Assembly (NCBI RefSeq): GCF_051014685.1
Contig: NC_135059.1
Span: 8,928,001-8,992,000 of the forward strand
Length of the DNA stretch: 64,000 nt
Source of the DNA: Ptiloglossa arizonensis
Taxonomy: Eukaryota; Arthropoda; Insecta; Hymenoptera; Colletidae
Direction: 5' to 3'
A program made the position numbers and the translations under genes. Shown here one piece after another: positions 11,513 through 22,330 of the stretch; the first letter of the stretch is position 1; the number at the start of each line of letters is the position of its first letter. Under the pieces are notes generated by a model, which had not been told where the DNA came from, ran no database searches, and was given only the letters and a program-made list of their open reading frames with translations.

Positions 11513-11618
11513 TATTTACAGCTCGTACCAGTTCTCAAAGTTCCCGGGCCGTTTCACGGACAAACGTACACTCGATTACCAATATTTTTCCGCGGGCTTG
11601 ATCGAAGTGCTCTCCCAG

Positions 11619-12010
11619 GGCAATTAACCGTAGAGGGTTCGATTGCGCGCTAGAAGTCTTTGAAATAAATATTACCTACCGGATCTATGAAACTTTTTTT
11701 AATTTTTTCACCAAATGACAGAACTGAGGAAATATGTGTGAGTATTACGGAGCATTCTATTGCTGGTAATTTTAGATACGGGAAATGTAATCGATACGGG
11801 GATGCAATCGATGGAAAAGGACCCGGTTAACGGTATTCTTCCTCGGAGTTACTCAAAGAGCTCTCTAGAGTTGATAAACTCGGAACTCTGGGCCAATTAA
11901 CCCTAGAGGGTTCCACTGCGCGTTAGAAGTCTTCGAAACACTTCCCGGATATATGGAACTCGTTTTTTTAATTTTTTAATCCAATGATTAAACTAAGGAA
12001 TTATAGCATA
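11619..12010. repeat. Direct repeat of ~125 bp, two copies 270 bp apart
   Basis: Copies at 11619-11745 and 11889-12010 share CAATTAACC(G/C)TAGAGGGTTC, TGCGCG(C/T)TAGAAGTCTT(T/C)GAAA, CGGAT(C/A)TATG and the following TTTTTTTAATTTTTT block. They are diverged and could be a dispersed repeat inserted twice or an old tandem duplication. Confidence 0.75.
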
Positions 12011-13897
12011 CCTGTGATTTTAAATATGTGACAATTAATATGTGAAAATTAATATGAGAAAATTAATATCGGTAATTAATGTAAGAATTAATATGTTACT
12101 ATTACTATTATTATTATTCATGAAGTAGTAACTCTATAAATTTTACAAGAAAGACCCAAAGAACGCACAAAATAAAGGAAAATGCCGGGAAATTGGAAAC
12201 GTTTCTCAGAAAATTTTCAAAAATGTACAAACTTACACCAAAGTGTTTTACTTTGAACATTGCGCGATCTATTACGTTTTCCATGGTTAACCTCGATAAC
12301 TAATACATCTACGCGATTTAAAACTAAACCATAACTGTTATTTTGTATTCAGTCGTTCCCTCGCATCGAAAACAATTTTCCATTGAACCGAATGATAGCG
12401 AAACGAATCAGTCAGACGAGTAACAACAACAACAATAATAATAATAATAATAATACACGTGTGACAATTTTTATTTCGAAAACGAAACACTGGATGAATT
12501 TTTGCATCGCACTGTACAATCCGTATCATCCAACCGCACGTGTTTCGTGCAGTCGACGACTCTCGCGAGGGTCTTCCGATGCACCGAACGTTTCCAATAT
12601 TGCTTTTTCATTTGAAAATTGTAAACTTGGTATTTTTGCACGGGTACTCGGCTTTTATTAAATAAAATTAACCAAGTATCGATTTTATACGTCCGTGTGG
12701 CTCGTCAGTGTTACTTTAACTCTTTCGTCGAACGCGCGAAACGATACCAAGTAACTAAAACTAAAACGAATGAATTAATCAGATATTTAATCACTAGGTG
12801 GAATATCAACAGTCTCGTCGTGCAACTTTTATAGAATCGTTTTAAATTTTAAACATCAAGGCGCGAGAATCGACTCACAGTAGTATTCTCGAAATTTTCT
12901 ATTTTCCAGTTACGAATTTCCACGAATTGAATCATCGTGCACAATTAACGCGAGGAATGTCCGTTTTCTCGATCGTGGCGCTCCGATCGAATCGAAACGA
13001 AACGAGATCGATTACGAACGGTACCAATGGTTGCTGACCGAAGAACCAAGTGGTCAAGGACGTCACGAGTATAGTCACAAGGAAATACAAACGTTGATAT
13101 CGCAATGAACGCGCGATACGAGATTTCGAAACGCTCGAGTCAAAACACACCGGCTGATAACCGCAGAAGTCACGTATTCGTGACAGCGGCCGTGATCGCA
13201 ACGAAAAAAGTATTATTCCGTTCGCTTCTCGTTGCAATTGCATTGAAACGTAGGGTGGCTCGTTCGACTTGCGAGCTGCGTGTTACGTAAAACTTACGAT
13301 ACCTCGTTCGTTGTTTGTTTCCACAATAGAAACGAACATATCGAGAATTGTTGCAAATATAAATCGGGGAAACTTTTCTGTGGAGATGAAAAGAAAATCG
13401 AACATAGCAGAGATACCGATCCGGTCATTTCCGTCTTTAATATTCTACGTGGATAAATAACGGAGCTGTTTATTTACTCAACCGCGAAATTAAACTAAAG
13501 ACAACATTGTGGAGCTGGGGTGTCGAATTGGTGAGTCCTTGGAATGCTTTCTGAGGCCCAAAGATTCATTTTATCGAAACGGAATATTAAAATAATATGA
13601 AATATATATTTTAGAATATTGAGAATTAATTACTGTGGAACATACTATATATTGTAAAGTAACGTTTGAACGATTTATCGAATCGTTGATATTATTTTCA
13701 GGCACTCTTTTTCTTTTTTTTTTTTAATTCGAGGCTCGTCGATGTTCCAAAACTGCACCGAGTGCAGTTCATTAACGAGTTTGATATCGTTGTTGTGAAC
13801 AAATACACGAAGCCACGAGAGAATCGAATTAAATGATTTAACGACGTACCGATAACCTCTACAAGCAAGATAACCTACCTAATTCAGGAAGAGAGTC
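12011..13897. other. AT-rich spacer with two microsatellites
   Basis: It contains a (TTA)n run at 12100-12118 followed by a tail (CATGAAGTAGTAAC...TATAAATTTTACAAGAA) that also follows the ATT microsatellite at 14104, and an (AAC)n(AAT)n run at 12422-12454. Nothing else is recognised. Poly-Asn frames here are microsatellite translations. Confidence 0.6.
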
Positions 13898-13901
13898 TTA
13901 A

Positions 13902-14005
13902 GAGGGGAGACTCGAACGAAACGTTAAAGTCACTTTAAATAAAATAGCTTCTTTAAAACGTTAAACTCGCTTTTATTTTAACCTTTCATTCGAGTCTCTC
14001 CCCCC
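13902..14005. mobile_element. TTAA-flanked 104 bp inverted-repeat element
   Basis: Imperfect terminal repeats: GAGGGGAGACTCGAACGAA on the left and, reverse-complemented on the right, GGGGGGAGAGACTCGAATGAA. A TTAA lies immediately outside each end (13898-13901 and 14006-14009). The interior holds further AT-rich palindromic words. TTAA duplication is the signature of piggyBac-type target choice; the terminal bases are not canonical, so the class is uncertain. Confidence 0.7.
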
Positions 14006-14009
14006 TTAA

Positions 14010-14096
14010 GCCGCGTCCACATTGAAGCAACATGGAGGAACATTTTGTCGATGTTCCATGTTTCTTGAAAAAGTCTTGCTCGAGTGTAGACGCGGC
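14010..14096. mobile_element. TTAA-flanked 87 bp inverted-repeat element sharing a TTAA with its neighbour
   Basis: Termini GCCGCGTCCACATTGAAGCA and, reverse-complemented, GCCGCGTCTACACTCGAGCA are inverted repeats. An inner palindrome (GGAACA...TGTTCC) follows. It is flanked by TTAA (14006-14009, shared with the element at 13902-14005) and TTTA (14097-14100). Two different TTAA elements therefore lie end to end, suggesting insertion of one into the duplicated target of the other. Confidence 0.75.
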
Positions 14097-14103
14097 TTTA
14101 CCT

Positions 14104-14303
14104 TTTATTATTATTATTATTATCAATAATATTATTATTGTTACTATCACTATTATTATTATTATTATTATTAGTAGTAGTAGTAGTATTAGTATTATTA
14201 TTATTATTATTTGTATTATTTTTATTACTTTATTAATATTATTATTATTATTATTATTACTTTATTCATGAGCAAGTAACCCCTTATAAATTTTACAAGA
14301 ACA
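14104..14303. repeat. (ATT)n microsatellite with conserved tail
   Basis: About 165 bp of ATT/AGT triplets with interruptions, then the tail TTATTCATGAGCAAGTAAC and TATAAATTTTACAAGAA. The same tail follows a TTA run at 12108-12152, and a weaker version is at 22285-22330. The hydrophobic poly-Ile frame here is a translation artefact. Confidence 0.85.
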
Positions 14304-14892
14304 ATACGTATATTCCGGAAAGAGATATTACACGGTACCAAACTTGGTAACAGATAGGGTAGATGTCCCAGTTACTGTCACTTAAACTTATCGCGTAACT
14401 TCGTTTAATTATTTTAGAAGTTATTTAACTCGAGGATCGTTCCGGATCGATGCACAATATAGCTCAACGTCTCGTTTATTTGCGATAACTGCGTTTATTT
14501 AAACCTTGAACACGACGATACGATTACTAATTAATCGAAAATACACAACGAGGTCCCAATGTCCCTAATACTGTCACTCGAATGGAAACGATTCCTCCAT
14601 ATTAGCAATCCAGTTTTACGTGTAACAGATACACGACGAATAGTAAAACGATCGCCTTTGTCACATTACGACAATATCTATTCTTTTCACTTGTACCAGT
14701 CGCGTTTTCATGCTCAAACGATACACTTGCTTCGTAATATTTATCGAGTATAAACAAATACGCAATGTCTACGCACTGTTGTTTAAAAACGTCGTTTAAA
14801 AACGATTCTCTTATTCATTGTCAATAAACACAAAATTTCTTTATTATAAAATAATTTCATATACATATAGAACATCCACTCAAATAATATTC
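14304..14892. other. AT-rich spacer, nothing recognised
   Basis: No repeat family, RNA gene or supported frame is visible in this stretch. Confidence 0.45.
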
Positions 14893-15160
14893 TCATTCTT
14901 TATCAAATTTCGAGCAATGTTTCTCCCCTCATAACCTACAAATTAACTACAAAATCAGCCCAATCTCTCGATGACTGAATTGTTCCCCAAAATTTCTAAA
15001 GTTTATCTAAATTGTCACATACGAGTTTCTCAATTTTCGATTACAACAAGTTTCTCAATTTTCGTTAAATTCGCGAGAAAAAAAGCTATTAAACATCTAC
15101 GATTTCTCGCGAACGATTCACGACTATTTCGACCCCTTTGATCATTCGGTGGCCATTCCG
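14893..15160 (+). repeat. Dispersed ~215 bp repeat, copy 2 of 3
   Basis: Matches 186-400 in order and orientation, with an internal duplication of the GAGTTTCTCAATTTTCG block near 15025-15070 that makes it longer. It ends in TCATTCGGTGGCCATTCCG. Confidence 0.7.
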
Positions 15161-15716
15161 TGTGACACGTATCCTGTACTTAATCGCGAGTGTCTACACT
15201 TATTAACTCGCTCGGATAAAACGGTAGCTAACGTATCTCGAGCGTGAAACCTTCCGTAGGAGACGTTGGTGATAGTCGAGGTGAGCACCAAAGACGATCG
15301 ATTCGTTTCAACGATTGAGTCGTGCTGAACTCGTTTCTTAAGGCGTTGCCGCGTTTCAGGAAACGCGGCCAACCGTGGATAATCTTTGCAATTAATATCG
15401 CGCGATTTCGCGGCGTGAAAGAGACGCCGTGTAAAAAGAGACGTTACTCACCACGGTCCGGGGGATAGATTGTTAATTTCGCGCGAATGTTTTAATTAAC
15501 CCGCTCGGTGGATGCGAGCGCTATTAATGACGCGAGAAAATAACATCGGAACGAGCTTTCGGACAGAACTGGGCCGCTAACTTTACGACATTAATATTAC
15601 GGTGCCCTGCAGGGTGGAACAGCGTGGAAAAAGTAATGGCTTCGGGGATACGACAGGGGTGACGGTGAGCTTTAATGGAGGCTTAATTGTAAAATTAAGT
15701 AAATCGGACAAACCTA
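15161..15716. other. Spacer, nothing recognised
   Basis: CpG-containing, moderately GC-rich DNA without a recognised feature. Confidence 0.4.
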
Positions 15717-16685
15717 TCTTCCGACGAAAACTCTGGTTAATACAGGGTGTTTCGTAATACGCGGTGAAACGTAACCGGAGGGTGTATTCCTCGGTCGAAA
15801 ACGAGTAGGAACAGGGGTGTTTTGTTCTTCTGTGTACTACCTTCTTTTTTTTTAAACGTACAAAATTTGAAACTTATTTTTCATGTTTAGAAACAGGGGT
15901 ATGTTTTGTTCTTCTGTATACTATCTTTTTTTTTTTAATCGTAGAAAATTTGAAAAATAAGTTTCGAATCTTTTTCATAATTTTTCATGACTTTGAAAGT
16001 ATTTTTTTGAATTCTTCAACTTCGAAAGTATTTTCTTCGTAATTCTTCAACTTCGACAAGCTTCGACTGTGATTAATACAGAGTGTTTCCTAATACATGG
16101 TGAAATGAAACTAGAGGATGTATTTCTCGTTCGAAAGCGAGTAGAAACAGGGGTGTTTTGTTTTATACAAAATTTGAAAAATAAGTTTCAAATTTTTTTC
16201 ATAATTCTTCAACTTCGACAAACTCCGACTGTGGTTAATACAGAATGTTTCCTAATACATGGTGAAATGAAACTAGAGGGTGTATTTCTCGTTCGAAAGA
16301 TAGTAGAAACAGGGGTATGTTTTGTTCTTCTGTATACTACTTTCTTTTTTTAAATGTACAAAATTTGAAACTTATTTCTCATGTTTAGAAACAGGGGTAT
16401 GTTTTGTTCTCCTGTATACTACTTTCTTTTCTTAAACGTACAAAATTCTAAAAATAAGTTTTATATTTTATTTCATAATTCTTCAACTTCGAAAGAATTT
16501 TTTTCATAATTCTTCAACTTCGACAAGCTTCGACTGTGATTAATACAAACTGTTTCCTAATACTTGGTGAAACGAAACTAGAGGGTGTATTTCTCATTCA
16601 AAAGATAGTAGAAACAGGGGTGTTTTGTTCTTCTGTATACCACTTCTTCAGTTTGAAAAATAGAAAATTTGAAAAATAAGTTTCA
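15717..16685. repeat. Degenerate array of long units beginning TTAATACAGGGTGTTTC
   Basis: Unit heads at 15737, 16073, 16234 and 16540 read TTAATACA(G/A)(G/A)(G/C)TGTTTC(G/C)TAATAC followed by GGTGAAA(C/T)G. Each continues with a TATTTCTCGTTCGAAAG block, AGTAGAAACAGGGGT and TTTTGTTCTTCTGTATACTA. Spacings of 161, 306 and 336 bp reflect presence or absence of an extra block. Head-like words recur inverted at 19128-19142. Confidence 0.8.
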
Positions 16686-17191
16686 AGCTCGAGGCTGACG
16701 TTCCAAATCAACTCGCAATGGTAATACTTTTTCAAAGTATTCCAGAACCACACGATACCTTCAAAGTATTTATTTTTCAATCCGCAGGGGTTGTACGTAA
16801 ACAATGAAAATATTATCCTTAGGAACAATAACGGTTAGTCTCGATACAATATTTGTTTCCTCGACGTTAAATTCCAAACACGATGGCGCGAAAAGGTAAG
16901 ACAAAGAGATCGAATTGGTCCGTAGAGTAGACGTGGAAAGTTGTCGAAAAGAATACAGGCAATCCCAAGGTAGCTGGTTTCAACGTTCCCGAATCAACCA
17001 CGAAGAAAAATGGTGGCTTTGGGAAGATCTTCGTGAACGTTCAAGGTTAGTTCGGGACTGCGACAAACAGTGTTTGCTCTCGAAGAGGACGAGGACGATG
17101 ATGCTTGTGCTCGTGACGTGTGCAAATACTTGCCCACCATCTAGCAATCGTCACCACGACCGAAATTATTTCTCCTTTTCGCGTACGACTT
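16686..17191. other. Spacer, nothing recognised
   Basis: It contains ACGATGGCGCG at 16881. A 101-residue open frame at 16915-17220 lacks recognisable features and runs into a duplicated segment. Confidence 0.4.
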
Positions 17192-17576
17192 GGAAATTTT
17201 ATTATACTGTACTTCGATGACGATACCCCTCGTTTGGTATTGTTTATAAATACATAGTCGATAAATGAAACGTTTCCAAGTGATTTTCACTTGGTTCTTT
17301 ATCTTGTCTCGTTTACTTCTATTTTCTCAAGTAGAATCGTCGCTGTAGATCATTTTTCACCCTAATTGAATCGAACGTGTGTATGAAATTTTATTTCACT
17401 GTACGTCGATGACGATACCACCTGTTTGGTATTGTTTATAAATACATAGTCGATAAATGAAACGTTTCCAAGTGATTTTCACTTGGTTCTTTATCTTGTC
17501 TCGTTTACTTCTATTTTCTCAAGTAGAATCGTCGCTGTAGATCATTTTTCACCCCAATTGAATCGAACGTGTGTAT
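17192..17576. repeat. Recent tandem duplication, ~192 bp x 2
   Basis: 17192-17384 and 17385-17576 are nearly identical head to tail. Both run from GAAATTTTATT(A/T)(T/C)ACTGTAC to GAATCGAACGTGTGTAT with few differences. The high identity makes it one of the youngest duplications in the window. Confidence 0.93.
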
Positions 17577-17884
17577 CTTTCGCGTAGCTCGACGATAATT
17601 TTATTCACGATAGTTTTATTCGTTGCACGCACTGATTTTTACACCGCGAGGAAAAACTAATTCCGTAGAGAAAGAACGTTAGTTAGCGCGGTACAGAAGG
17701 ATTTTTATCCGTACCGTGTACCATAGTTGTTTCCAGTTCTTTGTTAACGAGTATGTTCGTTTCGTGTATCGAGAACCGAACGAACCGTTGTAAACTATTA
17801 CAACGGCTTTAAAATTAAAATTTACTCACATTTACAATTTAGAGCACTTTTTCTATTTGCAATCGTGTATATCGATGGTGATAC

Positions 17885-18432
17885 TTGTCGTCTCGGAGAT
17901 TATCGGTGAACGTATCGAAACTCACCTTGTTATTCTAGAACAATTGTACGTTCAGATAAGAAATATTTAACAAAGGAATCAAAGTAAGAGAGAATCGCTC
18001 GCGGTGGAGATTATCGATAAATGTATCGAAATCCGTGTTATCCTAAAATAATAATATGCTACGATAAGGAACATTTAATAAAGGCAGAAATAATAATATG
18101 CTACGATAAGGAACATTTAATACTAAAGGCATTAAAGAAAGAAAGAAAGAAACTTTGCCCTCGGAGATTATTGGTAAATGTTACTCCAAAACAATTATAT
18201 GTTGCGATAAGGAACATTTGATAAAGCAATTAACAAACAAGAGAAACTCTTGCCTCGGTAAATGTATCGAAACACGCGAATTATTTTCAAACAATTGTGC
18301 ATATCGCGACAAAGAAGATTTAATAAAGCGATCAATGGAGAAATGAAACTCGGTATTTGGTAAACGTATCGAGACTCGTATTTCGTACTAAAATAATTGT
18401 AAATTGCAACGAGGAACGTTTTGTTAAGGAAT
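17885..18432. repeat. Degenerate array, ~100-120 bp unit x ~5
   Basis: Units contain CGGAGATTAT(C/T)GGTAAATG, TATCGAAA, a TAAAACAATTGTATGTTGCG-like block and CGATAAGGAACATTTAATAAAG. One unit carries an internal 44 bp duplication (18045-18125) and a (GAAA)n run. Reading frames here are repeat translations. Confidence 0.75.
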
Positions 18433-19255
18433 TGAAGAAAAAGAATATATCGAGAAGATACGGTAGGAAAAAATGGCGCGGGAAGATGACGTGCTTTCTT
18501 CGCTGAAAGTGTACCAGTGTATGCTTAGCTATTTTGTTCCAAGAGTATACACAAAGTGTCTGTTGCCGTACGGGTTTAAGTACCACAGATATGGATTCTG
18601 GACGTGGAAATAAGAAAAGAAGTTTGTATAAACACAGTGTCCGATACCGCTTTGTTTTCGAGTTATTTTGCAATAATTGTTCATCTATCTTTAAAGAAAC
18701 TGCTCCAAGTTACCATCAGCTTCGTATACAGCCACGAGTACGTCGTATAATCGATTCTCGAATGTGTTCGAATAAGTCAGCTGTTGTACAGATTTGACAG
18801 CAATCTTCGTTAACACTTTGATGGAGTGTTTCGATATTATCAACTGGAATTTTGTAGACTTTAAACGTCTACGTGGATAAAAATTAACTGGATTTGAATC
18901 CGTAGGGTTATCAGGAAATTTTCATCTTTATTTTCCAGAAAATTCAAGTATGTGTCTACCTTGGCGGTCGCGATGAACCATTCGATCAATATTTATGTTG
19001 TATTGTATCTTGCACGCGAAAAGGATTAAAGTGAACTATAACTTGGTAACTTGGAAGCTATTTTCAAAAATGTCTTTCCCTTATTACTTTTGTATCTAGA
19101 ATACACATGGTACTCCCTCCAAAGTGAGAAACACCCTGTATAAGAATTCCATCAGAGAGAAAAAATCATGTAATTAAAAACGTCAACCACCCTCGTTACA
19201 AACTTCCGAGTCGTCTCACGCCAATTTGGTAAACGAGAAACGAGGTTATATTCAA
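18433..19255. other. Spacer with terminal GAAACACCCTGTATA word
   Basis: No gene is recognised. AAAATGGCGCG lies at 18470. At 19128-19142 the reverse complement of the 15.7 kb array head (TATACAGGGTGTTTC) is present. Confidence 0.45.
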
Positions 19256-19433
19256 CCCTGAATCGTGTCTGGGTCAGTATAGACCCAGTTCTGGCTTCTG
19301 TTTCAATTCTTCCTACTATCGATCGTCCGACAAACTTTTTTCCCCGTTTAAATCGCTCATCGCGAGTGGAGTAGATCGACGAGGTTTTCGTCGCGCGTGG
19401 GTCAAAGCAGACCCACGCGCGGTCACCGTAGGG
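19256..19433. mobile_element. 178 bp TTAA-type element with palindromic subterminal motifs
   Basis: The left end reads CCCTGAATCGTGTCT then GGGTC-AGTATA-GACCC (19271-19286). The right end, reverse-complemented, reads CCCTACGGTGACCGCGCGT then GGGTC-TGCTTT-GACCC (19399-19414). The flanks TCAA (19252-19255) and TTAG (19434-19437) are each one base from TTAA. CCCT ends with TTAA target sites are typical of piggyBac-type elements; the element has no coding capacity. The family assignment is inference. Confidence 0.65.
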
Positions 19434-20114
19434 TTAGACACGTTCGGGAAACGATCCGGACGATTCGTTGTTTCGAGTGTTGGTCGAGTTGGTATTGAAA
19501 AATTGTGTAAACGATCGTGTTCGATCGAGTGTAGCCGTTTCTCGGACGATTTTAATTCGACTTGAATAATTTCCGGCGTTCGCGCGAGACGCGATCGCAC
19601 GATTATCAACGCACGTCGTTGTTCGCGGGACGCGAGGATTTAATATCCGATTCGAGTGGTCGACCAAGAGACCGAGGAGGGGGGAGGGGGAGACAAGGGT
19701 CGTTTGCACGGGCGATTCAATGGTCGAGAGAAGTGCGCGTTCTTTGCGACGAGAATTTCGTAACTTCCGCTCGTTGGTCGAAACTTGGGCGACCTTAAAA
19801 GCGTACGCGCGCGCGCGAGCGCGCGCTAGCGAGCGAGTGAACGCGCGAGCGCGCGCACTTGGGGTCCGAGGAATCGTATGTGACCCGATACAGGACGAGA
19901 CAATTGCGCCCAATCTTTTCATTCGTTCCTAAATGAACCGTGCCGGTGTGAAAGGCTCGCCAGCGTGTGGTTAACAGAGGAGAGACTAGACGTTCGCGCG
20001 ACACTGGGGGCCTTGACAATTTTATTCGCCGTCTCGTTAGCCGGGCAATCTGGCCTACCGTGGCCCCGACTATAAACGTTCAATCGTAATGTCTCACGCG
20101 ACACGGATCGAATC
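19434..20114. other. CpG-rich block with alternating CG tract
   Basis: The tract at 19801-19858 is dominated by alternating CG/GCGCGC steps and could adopt Z-DNA. Surrounding CpG-rich DNA has open frames on both strands without recognisable products. A promoter or first-exon role is possible but unsupported. Confidence 0.45.
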
Positions 20115-21640
20115 CATTCCGAGCGGTTTCGGTGAGATTTCAGTGGTTATGGATTCGATGTGTGAGACGATCGTATATGGTTGCAGATTCGAAATATAGT
20201 CGATTCAGAGGTTTTAGATTCGAAATGTAGTCAATTGAGCGGTTCCATCGCGATTTGAGCGGTTCTAGATTCGAGGTGTAGTTAATTGAGCGGTTCCAGA
20301 GCGATTTGAGCGGTTCCAGATTCGAAGTGTAGTCAATTGAGCGGTTCCATCGCGATTTGAGCGGTTCCAGATTTGAAATGTGGTCAATTGAGCGGTTCCA
20401 CCGCGATTTGAGCGGTTCCAGTTTCGAAATGTAGTCAATTGAGTGGTTCCATCGCGATTTGAGCGGTTCTAGATTCGAACTTCAGTCAATTGAGCGGTTC
20501 CATCGCGATTTGAGCGGTTCCAGATTCGAAATGTAGTCAATTGAGTGGTTCCATTGCGATTTGAGCTGTTCCAGATTCGAAGTGTAGTCAATTGAGTGGT
20601 TCCACCGCGATTTGAGCTGTTCCAGAGTAGAAATGCAGTCGATTGAGCAGTTCCAGATTCGAATTGTACTCGATTGAGTGATTTCAGATTCGAAATATTC
20701 TCGACTGAGCGGTTCCAGATTAGAAATATAGTCGATCGAGCAGTTCTACATTTGAAATATATTTAATTGAGCGGTTCCAGATTCAGTATATAGTCAATTG
20801 AACGGTTCCAGATTCGAAATATAGTCGATTAAGCGGTACTAGATTCTAAATATAGTCAATTGAGCGGTTCCATTGCGATTTGAGTAGTTTCAGCACGATT
20901 CGAAATACATAGTCGTTCGAGTGGTTCCAGATTCGAAATGTAGTCGATTGAGCGGTTCCATTGAACTTTGAGCGGCTCCAGATTCGAAACGTAATTAACT
21001 GAACGGTTTTATCGCAATTTGAGCGGTTCCAGATTCTAAATCTAATCGATTGAGCGGTTCCATCGAACTTTGAGCAGCTCCAGATTCGAAACCTAATTAA
21101 CTGAACGGTTTTATCGCAATTTGGGCGGTTCCAGATTCTAAATCTAATCGATTGAGCGGGTCCATCGAACTTTCAGCGGCTCCACATTCGAAACGTAATT
21201 AATTGACCGGTTTTATCGCAATTTGAGCGGTTCCAGATTCTACATCTAACTGATTGAGCGGTTCCATCGAACTTTGAGCAGCTCCTGATGCGAAACCTAA
21301 TTAACTGAACGGTTTTATCGCGATTTGAGCGGTTCCAGACTCGAAATGCGATCGATCAAGCGGTTCCAGATTCGAAATGTAATCGATTGAGCGGTTCCAT
21401 CGAACTTTGAGCGGCTCCAGATTCGAAACGTAATTAATTGACCGGTTTTATCGCGATTTGAGCGGTTCCAGACTCGAAATACGATCGATCAAACGGTTCC
21501 ACATTCGAAATGTAATCAATTGAGCAGTTCCACAAACTTTGAGCGGCTCCAGATTCGAAATGTACTCGATCGAGCGTCCTCAGGTTCGAAATGCAACTCG
21601 TTCACGAGGTTTCAGCGCAATTGAAAATACATTGTCGTTC
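20115..21640. repeat. ~1.5 kb satellite with 51/102 bp higher-order structure
   Basis: Two monomers alternate: a 31 bp one (GCGGTTCCAGATTCGAAATG then TAGTCAATTGA) and a 20 bp one (GCGGTTCCATCGCGATTTGA), giving a 51 bp dimer. From about 20930 the dimers pair into a 102 bp unit in which TCGAACTTTGAGCGGCTCC alternates with TTTTATCGCAATTTGAGCGG. The edges are more diverged than the centre. No coding role. Confidence 0.95.
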
Positions 21641-22284
21641 GAGGTGGGGGAAAAATCCGAGAAACGGAGGCGTTCGCACCGTCGCGACGCATCGTCGCGG
21701 CAGCCACGATCTCTTTTGTCACCTGCTTAAAGCACTGCCCACACGCGAGAAGACGTGTTCCACGGTTCTCTCGAGAATATTAATGCGTCCGTTTCGTCTC
21801 GCGCATTACGCGAGCGGTTTCCCCCCGCCGCTACTGCTGCGAGCGTTAAACACGGGCGCGGATTTTCCGTTGAAAAGACGACGCCGAGCACGATATCTCT
21901 CGCGAGCCACGTAATTCGAGCGAGATTGGATCACGTGCGCTTTTTACGGAATCCCCCCGGTGAATCGAGCTGGAGATTTAATCTGTGTACACGTATTGTT
22001 ACGAATGTTGCGTCCAATTGTCGTTGCATCAAGTATGAGAGTATAATAATATCAAGACGATGAGTTACCACGGAAAGGATCGCTTTCGTTATTACCAGAG
22101 GGTGTTTCGCGTTGATCGCGAAATGGAAAACTACGAATGTGAAACTTGTAACCGAGACTTGCACGTTGTTCGTTTAAACATTGTGTGCAAGTATGGAGGA
22201 GAGTTAATATTTCACAGATTGGAATTTTTTCGAATTATTTCCATAATTATTCTTCTTCTTTTTATTTCTTTATTCTTGTATTAC
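21641..22284. other. CpG-rich spacer, nothing recognised
   Basis: Overlapping frames on both strands (up to 107 residues) sit in stop-poor GC-rich sequence. AT content rises after 22170. Confidence 0.4.
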
Positions 22285-22330
22285 TAGTGTTATTACTTTA
22301 TTCACGAGCTAGTTCTTCTAAATCTTAGAT
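22285..22330 (+). repeat. Diverged copy of the microsatellite tail
   Basis: GTTATTACTTTATTCACGAGC followed by CTAAATCTTAGA resembles the tails at 12108-12152 and 14255-14303. The upstream ATT run is reduced to scattered ATT/CTT words. Confidence 0.45.

Noticed and set aside
12422..12454. Poly-Asn protein segment
   Set aside because: Translation of an (AAC)n(AAT)n microsatellite.
14104..14268. Hydrophobic poly-Ile/Leu membrane-like peptide
   Set aside because: Translation of an (ATT)n microsatellite.
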